From Fistularia commersonii (lineage: Eukaryota; Chordata; Actinopteri; Syngnathiformes; Fistulariidae): a stretch of 64,000 bases of DNA. Below the pieces are notes generated by a model. That model did not search any database, was not told the origin of the DNA, and worked only from the letters and a program-made list of their open reading frames with translations. Below, in pieces: positions 13,401 through 26,800 of this stretch (its first letter is position 1; the number at the start of each line of letters is the position of its first letter). The stretch lies in contig JBBMNZ010000019.1 of assembly GCA_037954325.1 (NCBI GenBank), positions 12,360,501 to 12,424,500 on the forward strand. The letters run 5' to 3'. The position numbers and the translations under genes were made by a program.

Positions 13401-16400
13401 TCACTTGTTACTAAGACACTTATAGTTTTATCACTGCTTACTAAGACACTTTATAATTTCACTGAAGCACTTTATAGTTTATAGTTTATTTTTATTTCTA
13501 ATTCTGCCTTTCTTTTATTATTTGTTACTGTTATATTTTCTGTAACTCTGGCACTGCAATTTCCTTCGGGATTAATAAAGTTGTTCTTATTCTTATTCTT
13601 ATTCTTATTCTTAAAATAATAAAAGGCTTGCAATATTTCAGTTGATTTGTAATGAATCCAGAATGTATGACATTTTTGTTTTTGTAATTGCATTACAGAA
13701 GATAAAGACCTGTATCACAATATTCTAATTATCTGAGACAGTCCTATATATACATTCTATAACTCAGCATTGAGAAGCCAGTGAAGACTTTCCCTTTGAA
13801 AGCTGTGAAGTTTTTCCAACATGACTCCAATGCAGAAACAAGGGTCCACTAACACATGGTTTGGTGCGTATATGGTAGAGGACTTTTAATGACTTACAGA
13901 ATCATGACCTTAGCCCAACCATTACGTTTGAACTTAAATCGTAAGTGTTAGCCAGGTAATCTTGTCTCAGAATATGACCTGCTCCCACACATGTTGCCCT
14001 GGATGAATGGGAATAAATTTCCCCACACACAAAACAACCCTTTGTAGAAATTGTTCATAGAATAGTAAAACCTGAAGTAGCTGCAAAAGGGGACCAACCT
14101 CAATTCAATGCTTATTCATTTAAAATAGGTGGTCAGCTTTTGTAGGTGTGGTGATCAATGCCCCAATATTTTTTTGTATACATAATGTATGTTAACCCTC
14201 TACTAATTATAAAGACAAACAATGGGTAAAGCCTTTTTCCCTCCACAGTGCCCTCTCTCACCTTGAAGGTTGTGTAGCGGTCATCCATTGCATGTTTAAT
14301 GAGAAGGTTCTTGAGACAACTCACAGCCAGCTGTCTAACCTCATGGACCTGTTGCAAGGCCTCAGCTAACTCTCTCAGCAGCAAACCAACCAGGAAATGG
14401 TTGCGACAGTATTCTTCTGTCAGGCTGAACTCCAGGCTCTGTTCTGTGGTCAGGAAAAAAAAGCAAGAATCAGAAGTTAGTAAGTAGATAATTTTAACAA
14501 ATAAAAACCTGAACTGGGTGAAATACTTTAAATCCAGTGTAGTCACTTATTAATATGTCTGACAGAAAAATGATAGCATTATGAAATGATAATTAGGGGG
14601 TCATTGATGAATTGATAAGTACATTTGAATGTATTGACATTTTTGGGGTTTTAAATTAAAATCAAAAATACTTATTAGCTGCCACTTTCCCATTTACCAA
14701 TATTACCTGCTTATAAATACAGTTGAATATACAGTTGAATAGTCTGCATTCATGAGTTGTGACTGAATGTCATCTAACTAAGTAGACTAATCGCATTTTG
14801 AAAATGCAGCATTTGATACAGAGGTAAACAACATTTAAAAAAATACAACACTGGACATACATATTTGACCGAATCTGAATGACAGCATGGAACAAAAGAT
14901 AAATACACTGACATTTCCACATTAAACAAAATTTGAATTCAGGTCATTACCATTTGCTGGCATATATATATGTATAGTCAGGAGCAATCAGAGAGCTGTG
15001 CCGTGGAACAGGAAAAGCATGTTGTTTCAAATACTGCAGCAACACACATTATGGCAATAACACTATGTTAATGGTAAATCGGGCAATACAGCCTGAGGAA
15101 ACATTATCAATCATCTTCTCCAATGAATGAGACTAATAGGCAGACCAAGAGCAAGAACAATTGAGAGAATGAAAAACTAAAAGGGAGAGAACCACAGCTT
15201 CATTAAAAATAGATTTAGTCAATTAAGGAGTGCATTGTGCATTAGAAATATCATAACAGTTGATTCCCACAATGACCAAGCACCTCTTGTCTCAATCATG
15301 TAGTCTATGTAATGTAGCCTGGCAGATGAACAATCACATTAGCCTAGCATTAGCATTTTGATGGGAGTGAATGTTTCACCATTGAAAAGAAAAGGAAAAG
15401 GCAGGATGGTGGGTTAGTATAGTCAAGTCAAGAAAGTGCTGGTGTATATTGTAGCAAAAATGGCAGCCTTGATTTAAAGTACAGTGAGGTGGCATCACCT
15501 ACCTACAGGGCCAAAAAGCTCCGTCGCATATGGAATAAAATCTGACCACAAGCAAAACACAAAAAAGGAGAGAAGGAGGGGTGGTTGGGTAAAAATGAAA
15601 ATAATTGCGGGTGAGACTGTAAACAATCCATGCAACAGCATTTCCACAGCACACAGTAGGGTTGATTCTAAATTGTTGTTTTGCAAAACTTGTATTATTA
15701 CCAGTCTGCTTGATGATAGAACTATGGCGCAGACTAATCGGGCAGGTTAATAGAGCTAATCAGTGTTGTGGATGCAGGTGAGACAGGGATCAATCAGGGG
15801 ATGGGGTCATGTGAGAGCTAGTAAGTGGTTTTCATGGGTGGTAGGAATTAAAAAAATGTATCTGACTCTCACCCTGTACCCTCTGCAACTTTGTACGCCC
15901 AAATGCCATGGGCAAGTTCAGAGGGATGAAGTGTTCATGGTTACACAGCGTGATTAGGAAATCAAACTTCATTTCAGTCAGCGCCTGTAGAAAAATAAAA
16001 AAGATGTAAGCAATACTTTCATGCACATTAATACCACCTCACTCAATCCATTAATAGAATGTTACTGCTGCTCATGTAACAAAGATGGCCGGGTATTTTC
16101 TACCAAATGTTTCTATTACACAGTCATGCCAAATAAGTAACAGAACTTCTTCCCTCAAACAACATATGTTTTGTAGATTTGACTGTGCAAGCTAAAAAAA
16201 CAGCTGCTGACTCATTGCTGTTTACCCTTCCTCAACATTCCTGCACGTACCTCAATTACAGCTCATAATAGATACTGCTAAGCCTAGCTTCATGGTAGTT
16301 CTGAAAGCAAGAGTAAATCCCTTTTTTTTTAAATTTACAATTCAAATAATAAATGTATGTATCAACCTTTTTATATCTGAAAACATGAGCCTTCTTTTTT

Positions 16401-19400
16401 CACAATTTTAATATTTGGTCAGATTTTGCTGCTAAATTTCTCCAGTTGTTGTGAATTTCCATTGAAAAGGTAAAATATAAAAACAATAATTGTCTTTGTG
16501 CTCTTTGAATACTACTGTCCACTGGTATACTCTTATGTATCCACTGCAAGACAGCAGTAATGAGATTTGTACAACTTGGTGTTTCTTCCCTGTTGACCTT
16601 TTTTTTAAGGGTATGTACCTTGGGATCTTTGACACTGAAGTGACACATGTAGTGATTAACCAGGCCAAAGGCAAAACCTCTGTTCATGAAGGTCAAGCAC
16701 CTCTGAGGGAAGACAAGGAATGGTTAGGATACATGCCATTTGGGTGCTATATTTACAGTTACAGAGTAACTTCTTGTTTCTTCGAGAGGAGGGAGCAACA
16801 TTTGTAAAATAATTGAAGGATGAGCAGAAACTGATATTTAAAAAGGTTCAAGACCCTATTAAAAGGCAGCACTTCTTCCTCACAGCAAGAAGGTCTGTGG
16901 TTTGATTCCAAGATGAGGCCTTTTTGTGTAGCGTTTGCATGTTCTTGCCATGTCTATATGGGTTTCTCCCCAGATCTCCAGTTTTCTTCCACAAGCCAAA
17001 AACATGGAGCTGGTCAATTGAAGGCAGCCAAATTGCCTAGATGTATGAATGACAGTGAATGCTTGTTTGTCCCTATATGTGGCCCTGTGATCGGCTGGGG
17101 ACTCGTGCCAAATTACAGTTGGGATAGGCTCCTGCACACCCACGATTCCCACGAGCGCAGGATTAGCGATAGATATGAAACGGATGAAAGTCCCTTTAAA
17201 AGATTTTAACACTTCCTGACACACGCAGGTATTAACAGGTATTTAACTGGACTTACTATAAGGCATCTCTGCCGACATATGCCCTTGTAACTCTCCAACA
17301 GCAGTTACGACACAGATTGTTACAAGTGGAAGAAAAAATGTTGCAAGATTTTTCAGACCTTGATAAAATTGGCCAGGCTCAGGTTGATGCAGCGAGCTTC
17401 CTCTGGGACTTCAACATGGCGTAAAGTGATGTGTGGCATGATTGACAACACTAGTGATTGGAGTGCCGAGTGGAAATTGTCTGGAAATCGCTGAGTCCGT
17501 GGCATCTGGAATGACAATATCAGAAAATATGGACATATGTACACTTGGAGAGGTGAGCAGAGTAAAAAACACGTTTATTTAATGTTCTTGAACAGTGTTG
17601 ACTGGGAAAAGGCAGATAATAATATATGTACAGGAAACAGTGTAAATAGTGCAGTAGTAACGGCTAATGAAATTGTGGGTAGAACAGTTTTGGTGCAGAG
17701 ATCATTAGGCTTACAGGCCCAAGGAAAAGATCTGCACATGCAGGAGAAGAAGCCCTTGTTAAGCCGCCTGGATAACAAGAGGGTGAAAGGTTTATTTTAA
17801 ATCCACATTTATGGTTTCTTGACCAACCCAATAAAGGTATGACAGTGTGTATCTGGTTAAACATTAAGCAGTTTTCCTCCTCCCACCACAGTGTTGTGAT
17901 GTTTGACATGGAGCAGTTACAATACCACACCACCAGAATCTTCTTGAGTATGTACTCAGTTCTGTTGGAAATAAAGGTATAATTTTGCCTTTAATTTATA
18001 AAGATAGAGGAATTTGGAGCTGTTTGGCTAAATGAGTGATGTAGATGACCAGGAGTTTAAATTAGGAATCCCACTCTTCAATTAAACCGGTTCTCTTCTA
18101 ATGAACTAAACTTGATTGAATACTAAATGTTATATATTGTGTGACAAGACCTTTTGTAAAACATGATCAAATTCATTTAAAGAAACACTAAAAACAATCT
18201 TGACTGCATTTTAACCAAGATAAAACATATACTTCTGCTCCCCCAAATCTATAAACCAGTCATTGAAATTGCCACCACAGATGAATCTGCTATTTTCTAA
18301 AGTTTAGTAGCAAGGATTTGTTTCTGAAAATGTATGAAAGATTTGACAAAAATGTGCAGTAATTTTTTTTCTTTGAATTTTGTTTTTTAGCCATACACTA
18401 ACCAAGTGTTTATCGGATGGTTATTTGGCCATTCAAGAAAATAATGAGACATTGGTATCTAAGCTCAGAAGGATGTGGATATTTGACTGAGTGCAAAAGT
18501 ATTTTGTCATGAGTAGAAATTATATATCAATTACTTAAATGAAAATCAAATATTATATGCTTTCACATTTTTTGGCAGATTTGTATTAAAAATAAAGTAG
18601 GGGGAAGTTAAATCATCATAACGCATCTAGCTAATAACATAGCTGATTCAATAAAGTGTTTTTGTATGGGTTACTGGAATATATATTCTAATAACACAGA
18701 TCAGGATTCAAATTCCTCTCAATAACAGTCTTTCTGCCTGTGACCTGGATAAAACACAGATCCTTGACATCAGAATGTGAAATATACACATTGCTTAATG
18801 ATTCACAATGTTGCTTGTGCTCTCTTTGTATGTGTGTGCAAGCGTGCATGTAAATGTGTGTTTGCGGTGCGTGCGTCTGTGTGTGTTTGTGTGTGCCATT
18901 TGGTTTGTTTAAATGTAATAAATTTGTGAGACCTACAGTTCAGCCCAGGAATATTTGGACAGTGACACAATCGTCACGATTTGGGCTCTGCATGCCCAAC
19001 CACCTACAACTGAATTGAAGTGCAGACTTTAAGGTTTCATTCACGGGGTTGAACAAAAATATATGATTAAACATGTAGGAATGTAGCTATTTTTATACAA
19101 ATGCCCCTCATTTCAGGGGCTCAAAAGTAATTTGACAAGTAAACATAGCTTAAGTATAATATTATTTTTCAATATTTTGTTGAGAATCCTTTGCAGGCAA
19201 TGACTGCCTGAGGTCTAAAACCATGGACATCACCAAACACTGGGTTTCCTCCTTTTTGATACTTTGCCAGGCCTTTACAGCAGCTGTCTTCAGTTGTTGC
19301 TTGTTTGTGGGTCTTTCTGCCTTAAGTTTTGTCCTGAGCAAGTGAAATGTATGCTCCATTAGGCTGAGATCTGGTGATTTGATTTGGCCACTTCTTTATA

Positions 19401-22400
19401 TTCCACTCCTTTGCTTTAAAAAACTCTTGGGTTGCTTTTGCATTATGTTTTTGGATCATTGTCCATCTGTACTGTACTTTAAAGTGTCGTCCAATCAACT
19501 TTGCTGCATTTGGCTAAATGTGAGCAGAATGTATATCCCTATACACTTCAAAATTCATCCGACTGCTTCTGTCTTTTGTCACATCATCAATAAACACAAG
19601 CCATGCATGCCCATACCATCACACTGCCTCCACCATGTTTTATAGAAGATGTATGTTTTTGATCATGATGTGATCATGATCATGTGTTTTTTGGCAAAGT
19701 AAATTCTGGCCTTTCTATTTTGAGATTGATTAATGGTTTGCACCATGTGTTGAATCCTTTTTTTGTGCACTTTTTTTATTACTCAGAATGTACCAAACTG
19801 TTGATTTGGCCAATCCTAACATTTCTGCTATCTCTCTGAAGGATTTCTTCTTTTTTTCAGCATCAGGGTGGTCTGTTTAACTGATGACAGGTTACTGAGG
19901 AATGAGCCCATGTAGCCCTCTTTTTTTTTTGCAGCCTTCTGAGTCAATTGTCTAATGACATTTGGTCCATTGAAAAAGAGGCAGCTACGTATTAAAGAGC
20001 TGTAATTCCTAAACCCTTGCTCTAATTTGGTTATGAATACCCTCAAATTACAGCTGAGAGTCTGCGCTTTAAGTCAATAAGGATTATATAATTGTATCCT
20101 GAATAAGTTTTTGTAAACAGCTAAAATAGCAAAACTATGTCGCTGTACAAATATTTCTGGGTCTAACTGTATTCCAGATATGTACTTCTGGGCTTTGGGT
20201 GGCGACGCCAATTTGACATACACAAAAACAGTGTGTTCCCTCACTGTTCTTTGAGTGTAACCAACCTTCATGCGGTTCCCCTCTTGCAGATATTGTGCAA
20301 TGGATTTGGCCATGATTTCAAAGAAGAACCATGAGTACTATAAAATGGGAGAAAACAGGAATGTAGTTATTTGCAAGGACCTGTCTTACTTTCAGTCCAG
20401 ATTCCTGGAAAAAAAAGCAGCTATTAGGTACGTTGTTGATAATGATAATGATGAAATAACCCAGAAGTATGGAGAATAAGCTGTACAAGCATGTACAAGC
20501 ATGTACATGCAATTTTCCCCCAGGATATGCTCTAACCACAGGTAAAAATACAGTCTTGTCTGATAACATCGTGATTTATTTTGCTGTAAAGAATGCCATC
20601 TGCTGTTCACCATGAACATTACAACCGGAGCAATTGGTGATGGGAGTTGAAGTTGATACAAACCTTGAGCAGTTTATTGCTGGTGTTGAAGTCAGCAGTC
20701 TGCTTGAGGATGGTGGTGACTGCAATCGCCAGTACCTCGTGAGTGTTTGCAGAGTTTCCCAAGGCAGAGTTTTTTGTAACAAATACATACTAACAGATGG
20801 AGGAAAAAAAAAAAAGTCATATTACATGATGCACTGTGAATTTGAATTGGCAATTGACCTTTGCATAGATCTATGCAAGGAATGGATACCTTAACAAAAG
20901 AGCGCAGGTAGTGCTCTAATCCTTCCTCATGACATCTGGACACGATATGTATGATGACACTGAAAGTTAAGTAAAGAAATGACATTATAAGTCAGAAATC
21001 ATATTACCCTTAAAGAGAAACAAAAAATATATTCAGTGTGAGTACTGAACTGACCGGAGAGAGTTGACAGCAATGTCATGGGCTTCTTTGGTTGCTGCTG
21101 AGAGCACCTCAAAAAGCTGCATCAGCACCACTGGGAGGAAGTTGATAATGACAGGGGTCTCCATGGCATGCAAGCACTGAGGAAATAGCAAAATCACAAA
21201 CAATACATCATCTTTACTAAAAAGTCATTCATTTTCATGTATTGGAAGATGAAAATACTTTCCTCTGGCAAATTAAATTAAAACTGCTGAAAGATACTTC
21301 CCTCTAAAGTCTGTTCTCAGTATTTGTGACCTGGAGGTTTTCACATTTCTACAGCACACATGTTTATTTTTTCTATTTCCCAACATCTTTGGACTTCGCT
21401 GTAGAGTCTGACCTTTAGGTATTTGATAAGTTCTGCCTGGTTACCCTCCGATGTTGTTCTCATCAGCTGACAGTGCTGGAAGAATTTGTGAAGATGCAGG
21501 TCCTGTGGGGAAGTGAGACACTATAAATATCCTCACTCTTGATACGCATCCATATTTCTTTTTTGAAGGGTAAGGGAAAAATAGAGTATTTTACCTGAGC
21601 ATATATTGTTGATGCTACATGTGTTCTCACTTTGAAGAGAGTCTTTGCATTTTCCACCCACTTGATGTCTATTGGTGACTGTACACATGCAGAAAACATA
21701 TGTAATCATGTAATGTTTTTAGAAGAGAATCTATTGTACTCAAAAGAGGACAGACATCTCTATATTGTCTCCAAAAATCAGTGATGACCAACAAGACTGT
21801 CAAAATGGAAAGACATAGCGGATTTTTTTTTCATACTGAGGTGAACTTTATATCCTCCTAGAACTTAAGCACCTTTCTGGTGTCATGGCATAAATATCCA
21901 GGAGGCAGGGTTGCAGCCACAGGTAGCTGTAGCTCCACTGACTGCATCCTCCCATCTTTCAGCAACGGCATCCAGGAGTAACCCACTAAAGCAAGTGAGC
22001 AGAACGAGGTAAAACAGTGGTCAAGTCAACAGACTGAGTCACTCCCCCACGACGAAGTCAGACAACTTTTTCAAAAACAGCTCAGTAGTGAGCTTTGCAT
22101 TTCCTTCTTTTATAGCTTTATTTTATTTTAATTGACAAACGTAGTAAAAGTATGAAACAAACCCTCACTGCACCACAATTTGTATTTATGAGTAAAAATT
22201 CAAAGAGGGCAGAAGTACACTTCCACAAAAATAAGCCAATAATTCATGACTCTTAAAGAGTTCACCATCAAACAAAATCATTACCACTTAAAGTATTAAA
22301 ACATTTTAATTCTCACGAGTGATTTTATTTTGGGGGATTTTTTTTGGCAGTAAACTCATATTCCACCATTGAAAACAATTGATTGAAATGAAGAATTTAA

Positions 22401-23844
22401 CAAACTTTCAAGTCTTAGTATTGAGTCTGATGCGCACAGAGACGAGCACACTTACCCAAAGATTCTACCCCTTCTCTCTTCTTACTGCTGGCCTTGCTGC
22501 TTGACTCACAGCTAATGTGGTAGAAAGTGAAGATGATGTGGTGTTTGTCATGGAGGTGAACTGGCAGCTCAATCTTCACCTGCACACAGTAAGAAAGTTC
22601 CGTGTATTTTAGCTTATCATGGCCACACTGACCACAATGTTTTTCAAATGTTTTCATTACTTTGCTATTATCTAAAAACCCCGGTGTGTCCAAAGAGGAT
22701 TAAATAAATCTTCTTCTTCTTTCGGCTTTTCCCGTTAGGGGTCGCCACAGCGAGTCAACTTTCTCCATCTAACCCTATTCTCTGTATCTTCCTCTCTCAC
22801 ACCAACTACCTTCATATCCTCTCTCACTACATCCATAAATCTTCTCTTTGGTCTTCCTCGAGACCTCTTGCCTGGCAGCTCCAATTCCAGCATCCGTCTA
22901 CCAATATATTCACTATCTCTTCTCTGTGCATGACCGAACCATCTCAGTCTGGCTTCTCTGACCTTCTCTCCAAAACATCGGACATGTGCCGTCCCTCTGA
23001 TAGACTCATTCCTGATCCTCTCCATCCTGGTCACTCCCAAAGAGAACCTCAACATCTTCATCTCTGCAACCTCTAGTTCTGCCTGCTGTCTTTTGGTCAT
23101 TGTAACAGTTTCTAGTCCATACATCATCGCTGGTCTCACCACTGTCTTGTACACCTTTCCTTTTATTCTGGCCGATAGTCTTCTATCACATAGTACCCCT
23201 GACACTTTTCTCCACCCATTCCAACCTGCTTGGACCCGTCTCTTCACCTTTTTTCCGCACTCTCTGTTGCTCTGGACTGTTGATCCTAAGTACCTGAAAT
23301 CCTCCAGCTTCTTGATCTCCACTCCCTGTAGCCTCACCGCTCCACCCGAGTTCCTCTCATTCGATTAAATAAATGCCAGTCATAATTAAAATGCACATAT
23401 CCATAAAAAGAAGGTCTCACCTAAATCATGCATATTTGAAACAGACATGGTTTATACAATTTTTGTCACGTCTGGTAATAAATAAGCCATATACTAAAGA
23501 TTTAAACAAACTGCTACATTCCGTTACGAAATGGTTTTCGTTATGTGACATACAAATGAATCATACAACTATCTTGTTAGAGTCACAGAACACTTAGGCC
23601 ATGAAAAGTCATATGTCTGACTGCATTCTGATTATACTCAATGGACTAACATGTTAAGGAATCCTTCTGTTGTTTCAGGCCTTATCCACCATGAAGTGGC
23701 TGGTGGCTGAAGCTTGAGGAGCTGAAATGTGTGCAAATGCTTGCCATCAACTGGGGGACGGTGAAGATCCTTCTCCATTTTATAGGAAGGCCGTACAGAC
23801 CCCTCTGGTCTAAAAGGACCTTTGATATCTTTGAATATGTGTGT

Positions 23845-23895
<51 letters not shown>

Positions 23896-26800
23896 TGCGT
23901 GTGTGTATGCGCACATGCGCATTAGTGTGTGTTTGATGGTTCTATGACCAGATTTATAAACAGAATTAAATCCTTGCCGGTTGACGAATTTCAGTATAGA
24001 AAAAAGTAATTCAAGTTAACATTCAATGAACGATAGAAGTTTGGCAATAATAACAATAATAGAATAAAAATATTTAATATTAATAAAGCACTTTCCATCA
24101 AAGTGCTGTACAAACAATTAGAAATAAGAGTAGGATGTGATGGAACCAACCATTCATGAATAAATAATTTCTAAATGGATGAAAAGCCACGGGTTAAAAT
24201 GTAAGAGAGGGTAATCTCACCTCATTGTAGAACTCTGGGCTCTGATTGTGGTGCAAGACAGTTGTATAGGTGCTGCTGGTGAAGACCGAGTCTCCTGGTT
24301 TGCCATAAATACACTGAAAGGTTGGCAGACATGTCAGTCATCAAACAGTCTCCCTGAGTAATTAAACTTTTACAAATAATCACTATGTAAGTAACCCTTT
24401 ATTGGTTAGCAGACATACATTTACAGAGCTAGGGGAATGTTGCCTCAAGCTCCAATATCCAGATGACGGTAAGTAGAATATCTTTGGGCAACAGAAAATA
24501 ATTCAGACATGGGTCTGAATAGTACAGTAAGCATCCTGACTGGTGAGCCATCTCTAATGACCAATAATGAGCTGTCCTGGCACTGTGAAGGAGAGTTCTT
24601 AAATCACCTGACAATAATTATAACAAACAGAAAGTGGTATTAGAAAGAAATATGTGGGAATGGGTTCCAATTCTGACAGGAAACTGGCAGAATAAGGAAG
24701 GATTACACAGATTTCAGCAGAGATCTAGTGTCTACTTAGAAAATACAAGATACAATTTAATAAAAATATTAAAAAACAACAGAAAAAAGATGAAATGCTA
24801 GTGTGATCAAAAATATTTTCGGATTATTTTTGTACATTTTGTACATATTTTCTGTACATGGATAGATAATATGAGCCACATCTGACATCTATCATCAATC
24901 CAATGGAGGGATGGAGACAATTCTTAAATTGCAAATTGACACAAATTGAATTAAAAAACTAACACTTCCAAATGCTTCACTACATACATAGGAGATTTCT
25001 AGATAAGACACAGACTAGGCAGAACATTGTGGGGTGAAATGTTTAGCTGTGATTCAGATATGTACCGGTAAGTGCACATGGCCCACTGTGACTGAATTAA
25101 TTTACTGAAGCTGACATTATTGAGTGGTGAACAGTGCAGTCAGGAAGAAGACTCAACTTCATTGTTATTCTCATTACCAGTCATAGTACCATCATACTCC
25201 GGTGGTGTATGAGTAAGTGCTGGTGTTTAGGTTGTTAACACTTATATTATAACAACATGATTAAACTTTTGACCAAGTGCAATAAAGTGCAAAGTGCAAA
25301 ATTTAATATCCAAAAGAAAGAAGAAGAAAGAACTTTATTTTGTCATATTTAGTTATTCAAACAGTGCAAGATCAGCAAAATTCGACCACTAAATTTAACC
25401 CATCATGGATGAACCATCAGCAGTAGGCAGCAGTTTAGCAGGACCAGGGGAGCAGTTCGGGTTTCAGTGCCTTGCTCAACAACACTTCAACAGGCTAGGA
25501 GGGGCATGGGAATTAAACTCCCTAAGCCACAACACCCCTAAAAATTGAAAACTGATGATTCCTTAATCATCACAAATTTAAAAAGATGGATCAAGCCTAC
25601 AGATGCCATTAATTACCACTATCAAGTCTCTGTCTAGTATGTACTGAGTCTTAGTCTAAAATTGTTATTATAATTATTTCATGTTCAGAAACACCAAAGA
25701 GAAGCTGACCTGTGAAAAAACAATTTTGAATAAAACGGTGTCTAGAACTGCCTGAGCATATTCCTCACCTTAAGAGGGGTTGCACCTTCTTCATCAGAAT
25801 CTTTAAAATGGATGCAGACAGCAATGTTTCGGGCCTACAAGGAAACATGAATTAATTCAGGGCAAACTGCCAAGGAGAAAAAACAAGTCAGTCTGAGTTA
25901 AGTTGACCCTTTTAGTTCAATTAGTGTAATGTGCATCAGAGACCAGTCCTGGCGAACACTTTTTCATCAGTAATTCCAGTCACCTCTGGTCAAACACACC
26001 TTAGTGAAAGTCTTCTGGTTGTCATATTTAAGTTGTAGGGGGTAAATATAAAGTTGGTTCTTATAGGTGGTGAAGGGGTAGTTGTACTTGGCCTCATCAG
26101 GGAGGAATTCCTCAATTTCCACTGCAACACGCTCACAGCTGTCCTCAAAGGGTTTCACAGGAATGTAAGAGGATGTCACGGTATCTGAGTAACAGAACAG
26201 AAGTAATAGAGTCAAACCACGATTGTGTTCTTCTTTGGGGTTAACCTAAGTATTGAGCTTTGGTTCATTCAACGTATGAGACATGGCACACTTGATAAAA
26301 TGGCCAGCAGCTAATTATCAGACTTGCAATGAGGAATACTGCATATAATTATGAATAAGAACAGAGCAGGATTTGCAGGTAGGCTTCCCAATTTTACCAC
26401 ATTTCCTGAATCTTAAACAACTCAGCTGTTTAAGATTACATTTTTATATAAATGTCTTCTAAATGTTGTGTCTTATCCAAACAAGAAATAAGACCACATG
26501 GCATATATTTCAAGTGCAATGTTGCATTATCAAGCAGCATTGTGTGTCCAGCACATGACTTGTCCCCCACAGTGACAGAGAGAAAAGTTGACATACTTGA
26601 AAAGTCAGGTGGAACACATTCGATGGTCACATTCAGCTGTCCTGGAATGGTCTGAAGCTTGTTTTTCTCGGGTCTGAGCAGCAAAAAGAGCAGGAATAGC
26701 AGTCACTAAGTCTGGATAAATAATTGTACAGAATGCAAAGTATATTTATAGGCCAAACTCAATGGGAGAAGGAGCAGAGGAATCTACCCACTTCCTAATA

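Larger units (their letters stand above)
11690..13615 (+). mobile_element. CR1/Rex1-like LINE with internal deletion
   Basis: In dock11 intron 31, antisense to the gene. It begins with the end of the endonuclease (AFIAISGDFNRATLSS, DNKTLDLLYANA), jumps directly to reverse transcriptase, and ends with a 3' UTR, AATTTCCTTCGGGATTAATA and a TTCTTA-type tail. The same family lies on the minus strand at 49.2-50.5 kb. Clade (CR1/Rex1 versus L2) is inferred from motif style and not certain. Confidence 0.85.
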
